Numbered from the stretch's first letter, positions 19,735 to 30,169 are shown. The stretch is 64,000 nt of DNA from CAVZYN01 sp963779515 (GCA_963779515.1 CAVZYN010000002.1:62001-126000); one strand, 5' to 3'. Translations and numbers: made by a program. Notes: generated by a model from the letters alone, not told the origin.

Positions 19735-19883
19735 CGTCGTCGCTTCGCGAGCGGGCTGCCGCCCGCGCCCGCTCGGGGAGACCCCGAACCTCCTCCTTTT
19801 TGAAACTTCAAAAGGCGGGCGGTCCGGCGGGTGTCCCGCCGGTTGGGGCGTGGGGCGAAAGCCCCGCTCGCGAAGCGACGACG
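19735..19883. repeat. multi-hairpin repeat element A, bounded by a 20-bp inverted repeat (trbJ-trbL gap)
   Basis: The ends are perfect inverted copies of CGTCGTCGCTTCGCGAGCGG (19735-19754 and 19864-19883). Inside lie successive hairpins: GCGGGC-TGCC-GCCCGC, CGGGG-AGA-CCCCG, a CCTTTT...AAAAGG stem, and CCGGCGGG-TGT-CCCGCCGG. A related element with the same order of hairpins lies at 23868-23960. I do not know a name for it. Confidence 0.8.
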
Positions 19884-19900
19884 TTCGTTGCAGACAATGA

Positions 19901-22900
19901 TCATCTTACGGACTCCGTGTGTAGGCTTGGCCACTGCCAAGAAAGGACTTGAAGCGCGTACGAGCTTCGGAACTCGGTGGCGAGATCCCGGGCGCGGGTG
20001 ATGGTTTCGTGGCGATATTGGACGGCGAGGAGGGATTGCAGCTGGAGCGATTGTTTGACGCCGAGGGCGGTGAGCTCGTTGCCGGCCTGAGCGGCGTCGA
20101 GGGCGCCGGCGGCACTGCGGGAGCGGGTCATGGCGTCGTCGAGAAGGCGGGTATCGGCACCGATACTGTCGGCGATCTGGCCTTGCAAGAGCGCCGACCG
20201 TCTGAGGCTGGTGTACTCTTCGTCCCAACGGGACTTGGCGTTGCGCAACCTGTCGTCGGTCGAAAGCGCAGAAGAGACCTCGCTCGGGAACAGGTTTGCG
20301 TAGCCGGCTTCGGTCTCACGCAGCGTGAGGGCGAGGCCTTCGCCGTCACGGAGGCGGGTTTGAATATCCGACAAGGCACGTTGCAGGTCGGGCGCGATCG
20401 TTGATCCGAGCCGCTGCAGGTTTTGGTCCATGCGCAGGAGCGATTGTGCCTGGTTTTGCAGTTGCCGCACCTGGTTGTTGATCTGTTCCAGGGCGCGGAC
20501 GGCGGCGAGCACGTTTTCCTGATAGTTGAATGGATCGAACACCGTCAGCGCGGCGGCGTGGCGCGGCATCGTGGTGCTGCAGAGCACTGCCAGGGTGAGG
20601 CCTGTCAGGATGCTGCGGGCGGCTTTTCGTCGTGTTGCCCGGTTCGGCTTCGCGGTGATGCGATACGGAGAAAATCGTTCCGGTCGGAGACCATCGATGC
20701 CGAGGCTGGGTTGGGCTGGTGGCGTGTCGCGCGGGTCTGGCGGTCCTGATGTTGGTTTTGATGGAGCAGGGCCAGGACGCGTGTTCTGTGCTGGTGGTGG
20801 TTCGGTCTGCGGCGCCATGGTGTCTGGGAACGACGTCAGCAGGTCCGCGGCCCAAGGCAGGTTTTTGGCGCGCAGGAACGCGTCGGCGAAACCAGCCGGT
20901 GGAGCGGCTGCGCCGATACGATCGATCAGGCGTTGGTCGTCGGGCGACGAGGACCCGCACAAGGCGAGGCCAATCGGACCCAAATTCAATTCAAACAGCC
21001 GATTGCCGCGCGCGGTTTGGGCGTAGTAGTCGCGCTTGGATGCCGCTTGGCTCAGAAGTTCCACCTGGCGGTCGTTGAGGCCGAACCGGGCGTAGACGGT
21101 GCGTGCTTGCGGCTCCAAGGCCCGGTCATTGGGAAGGAAGATGCGTGTTGGGCAGCTCTCGATGAGCGCGGACGCTATCGTCGAGCGTTCGATGTCGGCG
21201 AGCGATTGGGTGGCGAAGACGACGGCGACGTTCTTCTTTCTGAGCGTCTTCAGCCATTCGCGGATACGGGCGGCAAACAGTGGATCATCGAGGAAGGTCC
21301 AGGCTTCGTCGAGGATCAGCAGCGTTGGCCGGGTGCCGGGTCCGGTAGGCGATGGGCTGGCGAAGCGGGCTTCGAGGCGATGAAACAGATAGGTGAGTAC
21401 GGGCGGCACCAATGCTTTGTGCTGCATCAGCGGTTCCATTTCGAAATGCACGACATCGTTCAATGCCAGGGTTTCGGCGGCGCCGTCGAGCAAGCGGCCA
21501 TAGGCGCCATCGAGGGTGTAGGGGGAGAGCGCGGCGCTGATCGCGGCTGATTGCACCAGAACGGCGAGACCTGTGAGGGTGCGTTCTGCCACCGGCGCCG
21601 AGGCCAAGTTCTGCAGCGCGGTCCAGACAGCGGCCTTGATGTCCGGCGTGATGGTCATTCCTTCATTGGCGAGCAATCCGGTGACCCATTCGAGCGCAAA
21701 CGCCATTTCGCCGGGCGCGTCGATCCTAGCGAGCGGTTGTAGGGCGAGGGTGCCGTCGAGCCCCAATTCGATTGACGCGCCATTCATGGCGAGTGCTGCG
21801 GCGCGCGCCGAACGGCCCCGGTCGAAGACTGCAACTTGTGCTCCGATGAAGCGGCGAAACTGCAGCGCCAGCAGCGACAACAGCACCGATTTGCCGGCGC
21901 CGGTCGGTCCAACCACCAGGGTATGGCCGACGTCGCCGACGTGCAGATCGAGCCGGAACGGCGTCGAGCCGCGGGTCTCGGTCAACATCAGGGGCGGCGC
22001 GTTGAGATGACGGTTCATCTCCGGTCCAGCCCAAACCGCCGACACTGGCATCAGATGTGCGAGATTCAGGCTGTGCACGATCGGCTGGCGCACATTCGCG
22101 TAAGGATTGCCGGGCAGACTGCCAAGCCAGGCTTCGACCGCATTCAGTGTTTCGCGGATGGTCACGAAGCCGCGACCATTGACGATGCGCTCGATGGCCA
22201 GAAGCTTCTCATTGGCGCGCTTGGGGTCGGGATCGGCGACCACGATAGTCGTTGTCAAATGGCCGAAGGCGACGTCATCGGCGCCGAGTTCCTGCAGCGC
22301 CGCGTCGGCGTCGAGCGCTTTGTTGTCGGCATCGGGATCGACCAGTGCTGCCTCGCGATTGAACATCACCTCACGCAAAACAGTGCCGACGGACTTGCGT
22401 TTGGAGAACCACTGACGGCGCAGCTTTGTCAGCTGCTTGTTGGCGTCGGCCTTGTCGAGGGCGATCCACCGGGTCGTCCAGCGGTACGAAAATCCCAGAT
22501 CGTTGAGCGCGTCGAGAAGTCCCGGCGTTGTCGCATTCGGGAATCCAAGGATCGTCAGCACGCGCAGATGCTGCTCCCCGAGCTTCGGCTCGACGCCACC
22601 GAGCAACGGCGTGTCGCAAAGAACGGCATCGAGGTGCGCCGGAATAGCTGGAACTGCAACCGGATGGCGTTTGCCGGATATGGTGCCGTGCAGATAGGTC
22701 AGCGTCTCCGCGTCGGACAACGCCTCTGCTTCGGGCAGGATCGCGGCCAGCATCTCGAGTGCGCGATCAGTTTCGGTCTCGAACCAGGCGAGTTGGGCGA
22801 ATGCATCGGCCTCAATGTCCGCCCCTTCTGTACGTTCGTAAAATAGCCGCTCGGCGCGGCCCTGATGTTCGGGGGGCGGCAGATAGAGCAACGTCACATA

Positions 22901-23257
22901 GTACCGGCTTTCGTGGTGGACGCCGTCGGCGCTGAAGTCGTGAAAGCGCTCCTGATCGACGAGCCACGACGCGGCATCGGCGAATCGCGCCCCGGGGTAA
23001 GCGTTGGCTGCAATGCGCTCCGCCTCGAAGAACATGGCCCAGCCTGCGCCAAACCGCTTCAGGATATTGTTGAGCCGTGCAGTGACGGCAACCAGTTCTG
23101 CCTCGGTCGCGCTATCGAGATCCGGTCCGCGATATCGGATGCTCCGCTGAAACGAACCGTCCTTGTTGAGGACGATCCCGGGTGCCACCAGACACGCCCA
23201 TGGCAGGTAGTCACAGAGGCTGGTGTTATTGGTTCTGTACTCGGCAAGGTTCAGCAT
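19901..23257 (-). CDS. trbE: TrbE (VirB4-like ATPase) fused in frame to TrbJ (VirB5-like)
   Basis: One uninterrupted frame of 1118 residues. Residues 1 to about 815 are a complete TrbE/VirB4 ATPase, with Walker A GPTGAGKS at 450-457 and Walker B LLILDEAW in the C-terminal half. Residues about 815-860 are a proline-rich linker. A signal-peptide-like stretch follows (RKAARSILTGLTLAVLCSTT, ending HAAA). The remainder is a complete TrbJ, beginning LTVFDPFNYQENVL with QINNQVRQLQNQAQSLLRM. The usual separate trbJ start is missing: the only in-frame ATG near the junction is 20818 (residue 814), which has no clear ribosome binding site, and none lies directly before the signal region. If translated as one protein, the ATPase would be cytoplasmic and the VirB5 part periplasmic, tethered by the hydrophobic stretch. 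Its ATG overlaps the trbD stop. Confidence 0.88.
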   Translation of the reverse strand: MLNLAEYRTNNTSLCDYLPWACLVAPGIVLNKDGSFQRSIRYRGPDLDSATEAELVAVTARLNNILKRFGAGWAMFFEAERIAANAYPGARFADAASWLVDQERFHDFSADGVHHESRYYVTLLYLPPPEHQGRAERLFYERTEGADIEADAFAQLAWFETETDRALEMLAAILPEAEALSDAETLTYLHGTISGKRHPVAVPAIPAHLDAVLCDTPLLGGVEPKLGEQHLRVLTILGFPNATTPGLLDALNDLGFSYRWTTRWIALDKADANKQLTKLRRQWFSKRKSVGTVLREVMFNREAALVDPDADNKALDADAALQELGADDVAFGHLTTTIVVADPDPKRANEKLLAIERIVNGRGFVTIRETLNAVEAWLGSLPGNPYANVRQPIVHSLNLAHLMPVSAVWAGPEMNRHLNAPPLMLTETRGSTPFRLDLHVGDVGHTLVVGPTGAGKSVLLSLLALQFRRFIGAQVAVFDRGRSARAAALAMNGASIELGLDGTLALQPLARIDAPGEMAFALEWVTGLLANEGMTITPDIKAAVWTALQNLASAPVAERTLTGLAVLVQSAAISAALSPYTLDGAYGRLLDGAAETLALNDVVHFEMEPLMQHKALVPPVLTYLFHRLEARFASPSPTGPGTRPTLLILDEAWTFLDDPLFAARIREWLKTLRKKNVAVVFATQSLADIERSTIASALIESCPTRIFLPNDRALEPQARTVYARFGLNDRQVELLSQAASKRDYYAQTARGNRLFELNLGPIGLALCGSSSPDDQRLIDRIGAAAPPAGFADAFLRAKNLPWAADLLTSFPDTMAPQTEPPPAQNTRPGPAPSKPTSGPPDPRDTPPAQPSLGIDGLRPERFSPYRITAKPNRATRRKAARSILTGLTLAVLCSTTMPRHAAALTVFDPFNYQENVLAAVRALEQINNQVRQLQNQAQSLLRMDQNLQRLGSTIAPDLQRALSDIQTRLRDGEGLALTLRETEAGYANLFPSEVSSALSTDDRLRNAKSRWDEEYTSLRRSALLQGQIADSIGADTRLLDDAMTRSRSAAGALDAAQAGNELTALGVKQSLQLQSLLAVQYRHETITRARDLATEFRSSYALQVLSWQWPSLHTESVR

Positions 23258-23523
23258 GCGAGTGCTCCTTTGTGGCGGGCATGGCGGGAGAGAACGACCA
23301 GAAACGCTGGATCCTTGCGTGTGACCCAGACAGCAATGGCGTGGCCGATGAGCCAGATCAGCAATCCGGCAATCCAGAGTCTCAGCCCCAATCCGATCGC
23401 TGCCGACAGCGTGCCATTGAGAATCGCGAAATTCCGTGGTGCCCCGGCAATCAGGATCGGCTCGGTCAGAGACCGGTGCAGCGGCACTTCAAAGCCCGCA
23501 GTCGACGACGGTTGTCCCAGCAT
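23251..23523 (-). CDS. trbD: conjugal transfer protein TrbD (VirB3-like)
   Basis: A 90-residue inner-membrane protein of the VirB3/TrbD family. The N-terminal motif VPLHRSLTEPILIAGAPRN is diagnostic and is followed by two hydrophobic segments (ILNGTLSAAIGLGLRLWIAG and LLIWLIGHAIAVWVT). It partners the TrbE ATPase. Its stop overlaps the trbE start (ATGCTGA). Confidence 0.93.
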   Translation of the reverse strand: MLGQPSSTAGFEVPLHRSLTEPILIAGAPRNFAILNGTLSAAIGLGLRLWIAGLLIWLIGHAIAVWVTRKDPAFLVVLSRHARHKGALAC

Positions 23524-23542
23524 GGTCTACACACTCCGTGTT

Positions 23543-24048
23543 TCAGTTGATCAGCGCGCCACCGGCGAACGAAAAGAACGACAAAAAGAACGATGTTGCC
23601 GCGAACGCGATCGACAGTCCGAAGACGATCTGGATCAGCCGTCTCAATCCGCCCGACATGTCGCCGAACGCCAGGCTCAATCCGGTCATGATGATGATCA
23701 CCACAGCACTGACCTTCGCGACCGGTCCCTCGATCGATTCCAAAATCCGCTGCAAGGGTGCTTCCCATGGCATTCCCGATCCGGCGGCGTCTGCCGGCAT
23801 GGACATGACGAGCATCGCGGCGGTCGCGCTGACGAGCGTGCCGGCGACCGCCGGTGCGCGAGACCGAGGTCGCTTCGCGAATAGGGCTGCCGCCCTATGA
23901 CCCGCGCGAGGGGACACCCCTCGCACGCCCCGCCTTTTTATGTTCGAAAAAGGAAGGTGGGCGGAGGACACGTCCGTTATTTCGGAAACCTGCTTCCAGC
24001 ATGGGCGGGCCCGGGCCTGCGGCGCGTTCGTGGCGCGATCACTCTCCC

Positions 24049-24052
<4 letters not shown>
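23543..24052 (-). CDS. trbC: conjugal transfer protein TrbC (VirB2-like pilin), with unusual N-terminal extension
   Basis: The C-terminal about 85 residues are a typical VirB2/TrbC pilin: a signal region ending PADAAG, then two membrane helices (VSAVVIIIMTGLSLAFGDM and LIQIVFGLSIAFAATSFFLS) with LRRLI between them. The frame opens at ATG 24052, which overlaps the trbB stop as ATGA, so coupled translation is likely. The first about 65 residues are translated from DNA that includes hairpin element B (23868-23960) and resemble no pilin leader. No ATG, GTG or TTG codon was found in frame between the element and the hydrophobic signal core; the next in-frame ATGs fall inside that core, too late for a signal peptide. 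Either the extension is real or the pilin uses a rare start codon. Confidence 0.82.
23868..23960. repeat. multi-hairpin repeat element B (within the trbC 5' region)
   Basis: It shares GTCGCTTCGCGA and GGGCTGCCGCCC with element A (19735-19883). It shows three consecutive perfect stems: ATAGGGC-TGCC-GCCCTAT, GCGAGGGG-ACA-CCCCTCGC and CCTTTTT-ATGTTCG-AAAAAGG. The order of stems and the TGCC loop are as in element A, although the stem sequences differ by compensating changes. The closing inverted repeat of A is not seen here. Confidence 0.75.
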
Positions 24053-25044
<992 letters not shown>

Positions 25045-25079
25045 GGCCGTTGCTCTCATCGGTGCTGGGCCTGCTGAAC

Positions 25080-25561
25080 GGTGTGACGGTTGCTGGCACA
25101 GGCCGGAGTTTGACCGGCGCGGAATGCCGGCGGTGGCAAACAGGTCAGGGTTCTGGATGGCAATGGCCTCCAGAACTTCGGAGACGAGACGCTGGTCTGA
25201 AGCAATGCGGCGGCCAATCTCGGCAACGAACTCCTCGAAATCGCGCATGGCCAAGAATGTGGGCGGGCTCTTGCTCGCTCATCGGCAACGGCGGTGTAAT
25301 GGTGAGAAAATAGCGAACGAACAGCGACAGCGTTTCGGTCGCGAGTGCGACGTCGCGCTCGATGATCTTGGTTGCCCGGCCGATCTCGTTGAGCCGGAGC
25401 GTGAGGCCATCATCGAGACCGGGCATCGGTTTGGGCGCCAGGCTATCGCGGATCGCCTCTTCGAACAGCGCAGATTTGGCGCCGTTGCGCACGCGGGCGA
25501 CCATGTCGAATTTGTTCGCCAGCGGGCGGGAGAGATAGAGGGTGTAGCGCTTTTTGCTCAT
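25080..25561 (-). pseudogene. CopG-like regulator between traG and trbB, frameshifted
   Basis: ATG 25561 overlaps the traG stop (ATGA). The N-terminus (MSKKRYTLYLSRPLANKFDM) and the segment ATETLSLFVRYFLTITPPLP match the CopG-family protein that lies in this position in trb-type ICEs. After LGHAR the expected continuation FEEFVAEIGRRIASDQRLVSE is found in the next frame, so one base is extra at about 25245 (TTTCGAGGAG for TTTGAGGAG on the gene strand). As written the protein ends out of frame at 25145. The restored frame runs without a stop into trbB, so the exact original end is uncertain. Such proteins are thought to bind DNA and regulate the transfer operon. Confidence 0.72.
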
Positions 25562-27558
25562 GACAGTTTGATGCCCCCGGGAAAGGTCAACACGGTTCCG
25601 TCGGTGTCGTCCGCCGGTGGTTCTATGATTGGATCAACCTCTGGATCTGGATCGAGCGGGCGGGCTCTGAACAACGGCAAATCTTGGTGGTGGTCGTGCT
25701 GCGGCTTATGCTTTCGCAGGTTGATGACCTTGGGGCGGTCGTCGTCATCGGCCGGTGTGGTCACCAGATCCGACCAAGTCTTGGCAAGCCTGAGGTCGAT
25801 CATGCGCGTGCGCCCGGACCAGTCATCGGTGCGGGCTGGTGGTGCGTCGGCCGTGCTGCCCTCGATCAACACAGGCGCGGATCGGTGGCGGGCGATGAAA
25901 TTCCGGTCCTTGAAATACTGAAGCTTCTTGGCCCGAATCGGTGGTGTTCCAGAAACCATCACCAGCGCATCGTCCTTTGGCAGCTGCAGCACCTCGCCGG
26001 CCGTCAGCAGGGGCCTGGGCGTTTCCTGTTCGGAGATGGACGTATGCGGCAGCCAGGCCGCCAATCGTTGGCCGGAGAAGTTGCGCTGCGCGCGCAGTTG
26101 CGTCGCGGTCCCGAGGGCGTCGGAGAGGCGCTTTGCCGTGCGTTCGTCGTTCGGTGCAAACGCGAGGCGGATATGGCAGTTATCGAGAATGGCGTGGTTC
26201 GGCCCGTAGGCCTTGTCGATCTGGTGCAAGGATTGCGCGATCAGCACCGCGCGGATTCCATAGCCGGCGAGGAACGCCAGCGCGGTTTCGAAGAAATCCA
26301 GGCGGCCAAGTGCTGGGAACTCATCGAGCATCAGCAGCAGCTGGTGCTGGCGCGGCGCACCATCCAGATCTTTGAGGCTCTCGGTCAATCGGCGTCCGAT
26401 CTGATTGAGGATCAGGCGCACGAGCGGCCGGGTTCGCGAGATGTCGGATGGCGGTACGACGAGATAGAGCGAGACGGGCCGTTCAGCGGTCATGAGATCG
26501 GCGATGCGCCAGTCGGAGCGGGCGGTGTTGGCGGCGATCACGGGATCGCGGTAGAGGCCGAGGAAGCTCATGGCGGTCGAGACGACGCCCGAGCGCTCGT
26601 TGTCGGATTTGTTCAGGAGTTCACGCGCCACGGAGGCGACCACCGGATGCACCTGCGGCGCATCGTCCGTGCCAATGTGATTTGTCGTCAGCATGGTCTT
26701 GAGAACGCGGCCAATCGATCGTGATGGATCGGCGAGAAGCGTCGCGACGCGGGTGAGTGTTTTCTCGGGCTCGGCGTAGAGCACATGCAGGATGGCGCCA
26801 ACGAGGAGGGCATGCGCCGTCTTCTCCCAGTGGTCGCGCCGTTCACGCGCGCCTTCCGGATCAACGAGGATATCGGCGATGTTTTGGACGTCGCGCACCT
26901 CCATCGAGCCTTTGCGGACTTCGAGGAGGGGATTGAAGCATGCCGATCGTGGATTGGTCGGATCGAACAGCAGGCAGTGCGAGAACTGCGCGCGCCATCC
27001 GGCGGTCAACTCCCAGTTCTCGCCCTTGACGTCGTGGACCACGACGGAGCCGGTCCAGGTCAGCAACGTCGGCACCACGATGCCGACGCCCTTTCCAGAC
27101 CGCGTGGGTGCGACAGCGAGCAGGTGTTCGGGGCCATCGTGACGTAAGTAGCGATTGCCGTAGAGCCCGAGTACAATGCCGCGATCGGCTGACAACCCGG
27201 ATTGGGCGATGTCGCGCGCGTCCGCCCAGCGGGCCGAGCCATAGGTTGTGTTTTCCTTGGCTCGGCTCTGCCGCTGGGCGGCTCCCCCGATGGCGACGGC
27301 ACCGCTCAGCATCCCCCCGAGGGCTGCGACGGTGCCGGCGCGTCCGAACACGTCAGGGGCTTGGGCGTCGAACGCCAGCCACCAGGAGAAGAGTTTCCAG
27401 GGTGCGTAGACGGGCCACCCGAGGACATTGATCCAAGCGGTTCCGAGCGCGGCTTGGTAGCCGAGCATCGCTGCCGCCCATTGGGTCGCGACCCACATGC
27501 AGACGACGACAAGAATGACCGCGGCAGTGAACGGTAGGGCGGTGGATCGGGTGGTCAT
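25558..27558 (-). CDS. traG: conjugal transfer coupling protein TraG (VirD4-like)
   Basis: ATG 27558 has GGAG nine bases upstream; ATG 27567 is an alternative, and the longer open frame to 27813 is not supported. The product is 666 residues, the usual length for TraG. Two N-terminal membrane segments (PFTAAVILVVVCMWVATQWA and the VLGWPVYAPWKLFSWW region) are followed by the VirD4 ATPase: Walker A APTRSGKG at 150-157 and Walker B LLMLDEFPALGRL. This inner-membrane ATPase brings the relaxase-DNA complex to the trb channel. Its stop overlaps the CopG-like gene start. Confidence 0.95.
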   Translation of the reverse strand: MTTRSTALPFTAAVILVVVCMWVATQWAAAMLGYQAALGTAWINVLGWPVYAPWKLFSWWLAFDAQAPDVFGRAGTVAALGGMLSGAVAIGGAAQRQSRAKENTTYGSARWADARDIAQSGLSADRGIVLGLYGNRYLRHDGPEHLLAVAPTRSGKGVGIVVPTLLTWTGSVVVHDVKGENWELTAGWRAQFSHCLLFDPTNPRSACFNPLLEVRKGSMEVRDVQNIADILVDPEGARERRDHWEKTAHALLVGAILHVLYAEPEKTLTRVATLLADPSRSIGRVLKTMLTTNHIGTDDAPQVHPVVASVARELLNKSDNERSGVVSTAMSFLGLYRDPVIAANTARSDWRIADLMTAERPVSLYLVVPPSDISRTRPLVRLILNQIGRRLTESLKDLDGAPRQHQLLLMLDEFPALGRLDFFETALAFLAGYGIRAVLIAQSLHQIDKAYGPNHAILDNCHIRLAFAPNDERTAKRLSDALGTATQLRAQRNFSGQRLAAWLPHTSISEQETPRPLLTAGEVLQLPKDDALVMVSGTPPIRAKKLQYFKDRNFIARHRSAPVLIEGSTADAPPARTDDWSGRTRMIDLRLAKTWSDLVTTPADDDDRPKVINLRKHKPQHDHHQDLPLFRARPLDPDPEVDPIIEPPADDTDGTVLTFPGGIKLS

Positions 27559-27567
27559 CGTCGTCAT

Positions 27568-28686
27568 CTCCAGCCGGCGCAAGCGCACGAATGCGAGCTC
27601 AGGATGAGACGAAAACCGCGGCGATGTTAATGGGGAATCGCGGGGAAAAGAGGGAGCCAAAAGGAAGTTTAAGGACGTCGCGGGAGAATTGTTGGAACAG
27701 GAGGATGGCACCGCGCCAAGACGCTTTGCCGCTGCACCGACAGCCTGTCGGCCGTCAGCATCTGCTTGTTTCTCTGAGTATTCGACGCCGACGCAGAGTG
27801 CAGCTTCTCGCAACCACTACTTTTCAGGAATGGCAAAGTTCCTGCCAGACAATATTCATTGAGGCGCATTCTGGACCTGCGATCGCGCAGACTTGGCGCA
27901 ACCGGATCTTTGGCTCCGTCGTCAGTCGAGCCGTGCCCAATTTTTGGATTGCCGTCTCCGACGCACGTCGCCAAGGTCGTCGAAGTGGATGGTGCTGCGC
28001 AGCGACGATGGTTCAGGGTGGTCGGGAGGAGCTGGGGTAGCTCTACCGCCGCTGCGCAGCGACAACAATTTACGCCGCTGTTGGTTATCAAGTGGTGACC
28101 AGCGCGTCTGTTGAGCCTGGAGGTCATTTACAGGACTTGTGCCCGATCTGACTGGAGCGCTCCTGATTGGACCGGTCAAACTTAGAACAGGCGCACCGAC
28201 TTGAAGGAACCACGCGGCATCTGCGACATTCGACCTGTGGCGCTTGGTAGGCTCCCGCGCAATTGATAGCCCTCACGGTACTGAGAACGGCGATGGCTGC
28301 AACCGTCGATGCGCCGGTCCTGGCGGGGGCGGGAGGGACCGTTGTCTGATGCGATTGTCGGCGACAGCGCGCGAACACGGCGCAGGCTGCAGGCAAAAGC
28401 AGGGCCACAGAATTACGTTTCGTCAGCGGTCGATGCGGCCGGTTGTTGCGGCAGGTCGCAACGACAAGTCATGCTCCCGCCGGTCACGGAGCGGATCGCC
28501 CGTGCGGACAACAGATTCGTAACCTCGTTGCGAGATAGTGCTCGGGACGTCAGGCTGATGACCGCCACTCCCTCGGTCCCACCAGTGGCATGATGCCGAT
28601 CCTGTCGCGCCGCCAACCGGCATCCCACCAACTGCAAAAATGGACGCATCTGCCGCGTGCACCGGCGGATGACTGGAGTGATTGCG
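27568..28686. other. about 1.1 kb without a recognisable gene upstream of traG
   Basis: Many short frames run through on both strands, but none shows a family motif, a good ribosome binding site and coding-like composition together. The stretch next to traG presumably holds the promoter of the transfer operon. The rest looks like eroded DNA at the edge of the cargo pocket. Confidence 0.4.
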
Positions 28687-28803
28687 ATGTACAAGGCAAT
28701 GAATATCCTGCTCACTATGCTTCTTATCCTTGCGATTTCTTATGTCGGCATACGCAATCATCGCTCGCACAAATTGGCACCTGCAAAGCGGCGCGCGGAT
28801 TGA
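28687..28803 (+). CDS. small single-helix membrane peptide (38 aa), possible gene
   Basis: An ATG at 28687 is preceded by GGAG eight bases upstream. It encodes 38 residues with one hydrophobic segment (MNILLTMLLILAISYVGI) and a basic tail (NHRSHKLAPAKRRAD). The layout (short N-terminus, one helix, positive C-terminus) is that of a small membrane protein; type I toxins and stress peptides look like this, but so do chance frames. It belongs to no family I recognise. Confidence 0.35.
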   Translation: MYKAMNILLTMLLILAISYVGIRNHRSHKLAPAKRRAD

Positions 28804-28874
28804 GTTGGACTGCTATCGGCGTGCATCACAACCTCGGCCGCGTCTGCCATCGTGGGCATACCTATGCCTTTACC

Positions 28875-29420
28875 TCAGGCTGGCGCTGACTGAATGGATG
28901 CGAAGCGCCGGTGAGGCTTCATGGTGTCAACGATCTTTCGCATTGTGAGCGGCGGCTTTGCGACTGCGCTCTCGATGACGCGGGCAGGGATGCGCGCGAC
29001 GCCGTAGATTTTGCGGCGGTCGTGACGAAATGCGAGTTCGTCGAGATAGGCTTTGGTTTGACCGTGCCCGTATGGGTGCCAATGAGCCAGCGCTTTAGTA
29101 TGAATTCTTCCAGTGGGAGGTCTGCACGCAACCTTCTCGCGCCGCTCGGCCTTGGTCTGGATGACAGCGTCGTGCGGTTGCTCGCCCAGGCTCGCACCAT
29201 TGCAGCCGGCGTCGCCATCCGTCACGACCTGCGCTGCTTCGGCGACCTCGCCCTCGGCGAAGGACTTGCCAGTCTCGGCGTCATTGTTGCTGGCGTGGGC
29301 GAGGCTCATGCGCCCGTTTGCCTCCGCCGCTATCAGGACGAGTTGCTTGTTTGGGCCGCCTTTGCCGCGCACCAGCGCGTCGTCGATCTCGACGGTGATG
29401 GCTGGTTGACACGACCGGTG
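28875..29420 (-). pseudogene. IS1595-family transposase remnant
   Basis: The translation carries the ISXO2/IS1595 catalytic core: AITVEIDDALVRGKGGPNKQ (first Asp), VVTDGDAG (second Asp), then TKAYLDELAFRHDRRK and RVIESAVAKPPLTMRKIVDT at the end. The N-terminal half, with its zinc-binding and HTH region, is missing. The part around 29060-29150 makes sense only by switching frame (RWLIGTHTG in one frame, AYLDELAF in another), so it also has internal frameshifts. No flanking terminal repeats were found. It marks past insertion in the ICE cargo pocket. Confidence 0.72.
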
Positions 29421-29711
29421 CGCGAATGGACCAAGGTTACCGTTGTGGAGCCTGATGCGGAGGCTGCAATTTACGGGCCGATATCTCGCTATAATGTTGC
29501 GAGCCGCCAGCGGCTGTCACGCATTCTTTAACGCAAACCGTAAACTCGAAAGTAATGAATATGATCCAATGATTGGCGCAGGCGCATCGGCCGTTCAAGC
29601 TCAACGCAGTTGCGCGCTCTTGACTTGGACCGGTGTGGCTCACTGCGACTTATTCCTGTTCCTGTGGCAGTGTCGCAGTGATCTCGCCGAATTTGGCTTA
29701 GGGAGGCTCTG

Positions 29712-30155
29712 ATGTCCTTCGCGTTTGACAAATCATTGCTTCATTTGATCCATCGAGCGGCCCAAGTCTCTGGCGACATCTTTGCGGCGGAGCAGGCGTC
29801 TGGCGAGCTGACGCCGCGCCAGTTTGTGGTGCTCGCGGCCGTTGCCAATGACGAGGGTTTGAGCCAGACCGGGATCGTCGAAATAACGGGCATTGACCGG
29901 TCCACGTTGGCGGACATTGTGCGTCGCTTGCAGCGAAAGGGTTTGCTGTCACGCAAACGTACGAAGGAGGACGCCCGTGCCTACGCTGTAAGAGTGACAG
30001 TTCAAGGCCATAAAGTACTGGAACAGACAATCGAAACGGTCCGGCGAACCGAAAGTCGCCTACTCGCTGCACTTCCAGCGGGTTCGAGAGGCGAGTTGAC
30101 TACGCTGTTGCATCACTTGACGGATGCTGCCTCGCGCCGGTCCCAGCAAACCTAA
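29712..30155 (+). CDS. MarR-family transcriptional regulator
   Basis: A 147-residue winged-helix protein with a strong GGAGG ribosome binding site upstream of ATG 29712. It has the MarR core: ELTPRQFVVLAAVANDEGLS, TGIDRSTLADIVRRLQRKG (recognition helix) and LLSRKRTKEDARAYAVRVT (wing). MarR proteins are dimeric repressors, often of efflux or stress genes, and often respond to phenolic ligands. It is followed 14 bp later by a small gene that may share its transcript. Its target is not evident. Confidence 0.88.
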   Translation: MSFAFDKSLLHLIHRAAQVSGDIFAAEQASGELTPRQFVVLAAVANDEGLSQTGIVEITGIDRSTLADIVRRLQRKGLLSRKRTKEDARAYAVRVTVQGHKVLEQTIETVRRTESRLLAALPAGSRGELTTLLHHLTDAASRRSQQT

Positions 30156-30169
30156 GGCCGCGCTGCCGC

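Noticed and set aside
21836..22846. 336-codon plus-strand frame opposite trbE
   Set aside because: Antisense of the VirB4 ATPase; no start context or domain.
28911..29531. 206-codon plus-strand frame
   Set aside because: The opposite strand encodes the recognisable IS1595-type transposase remnant; this frame is its shadow.
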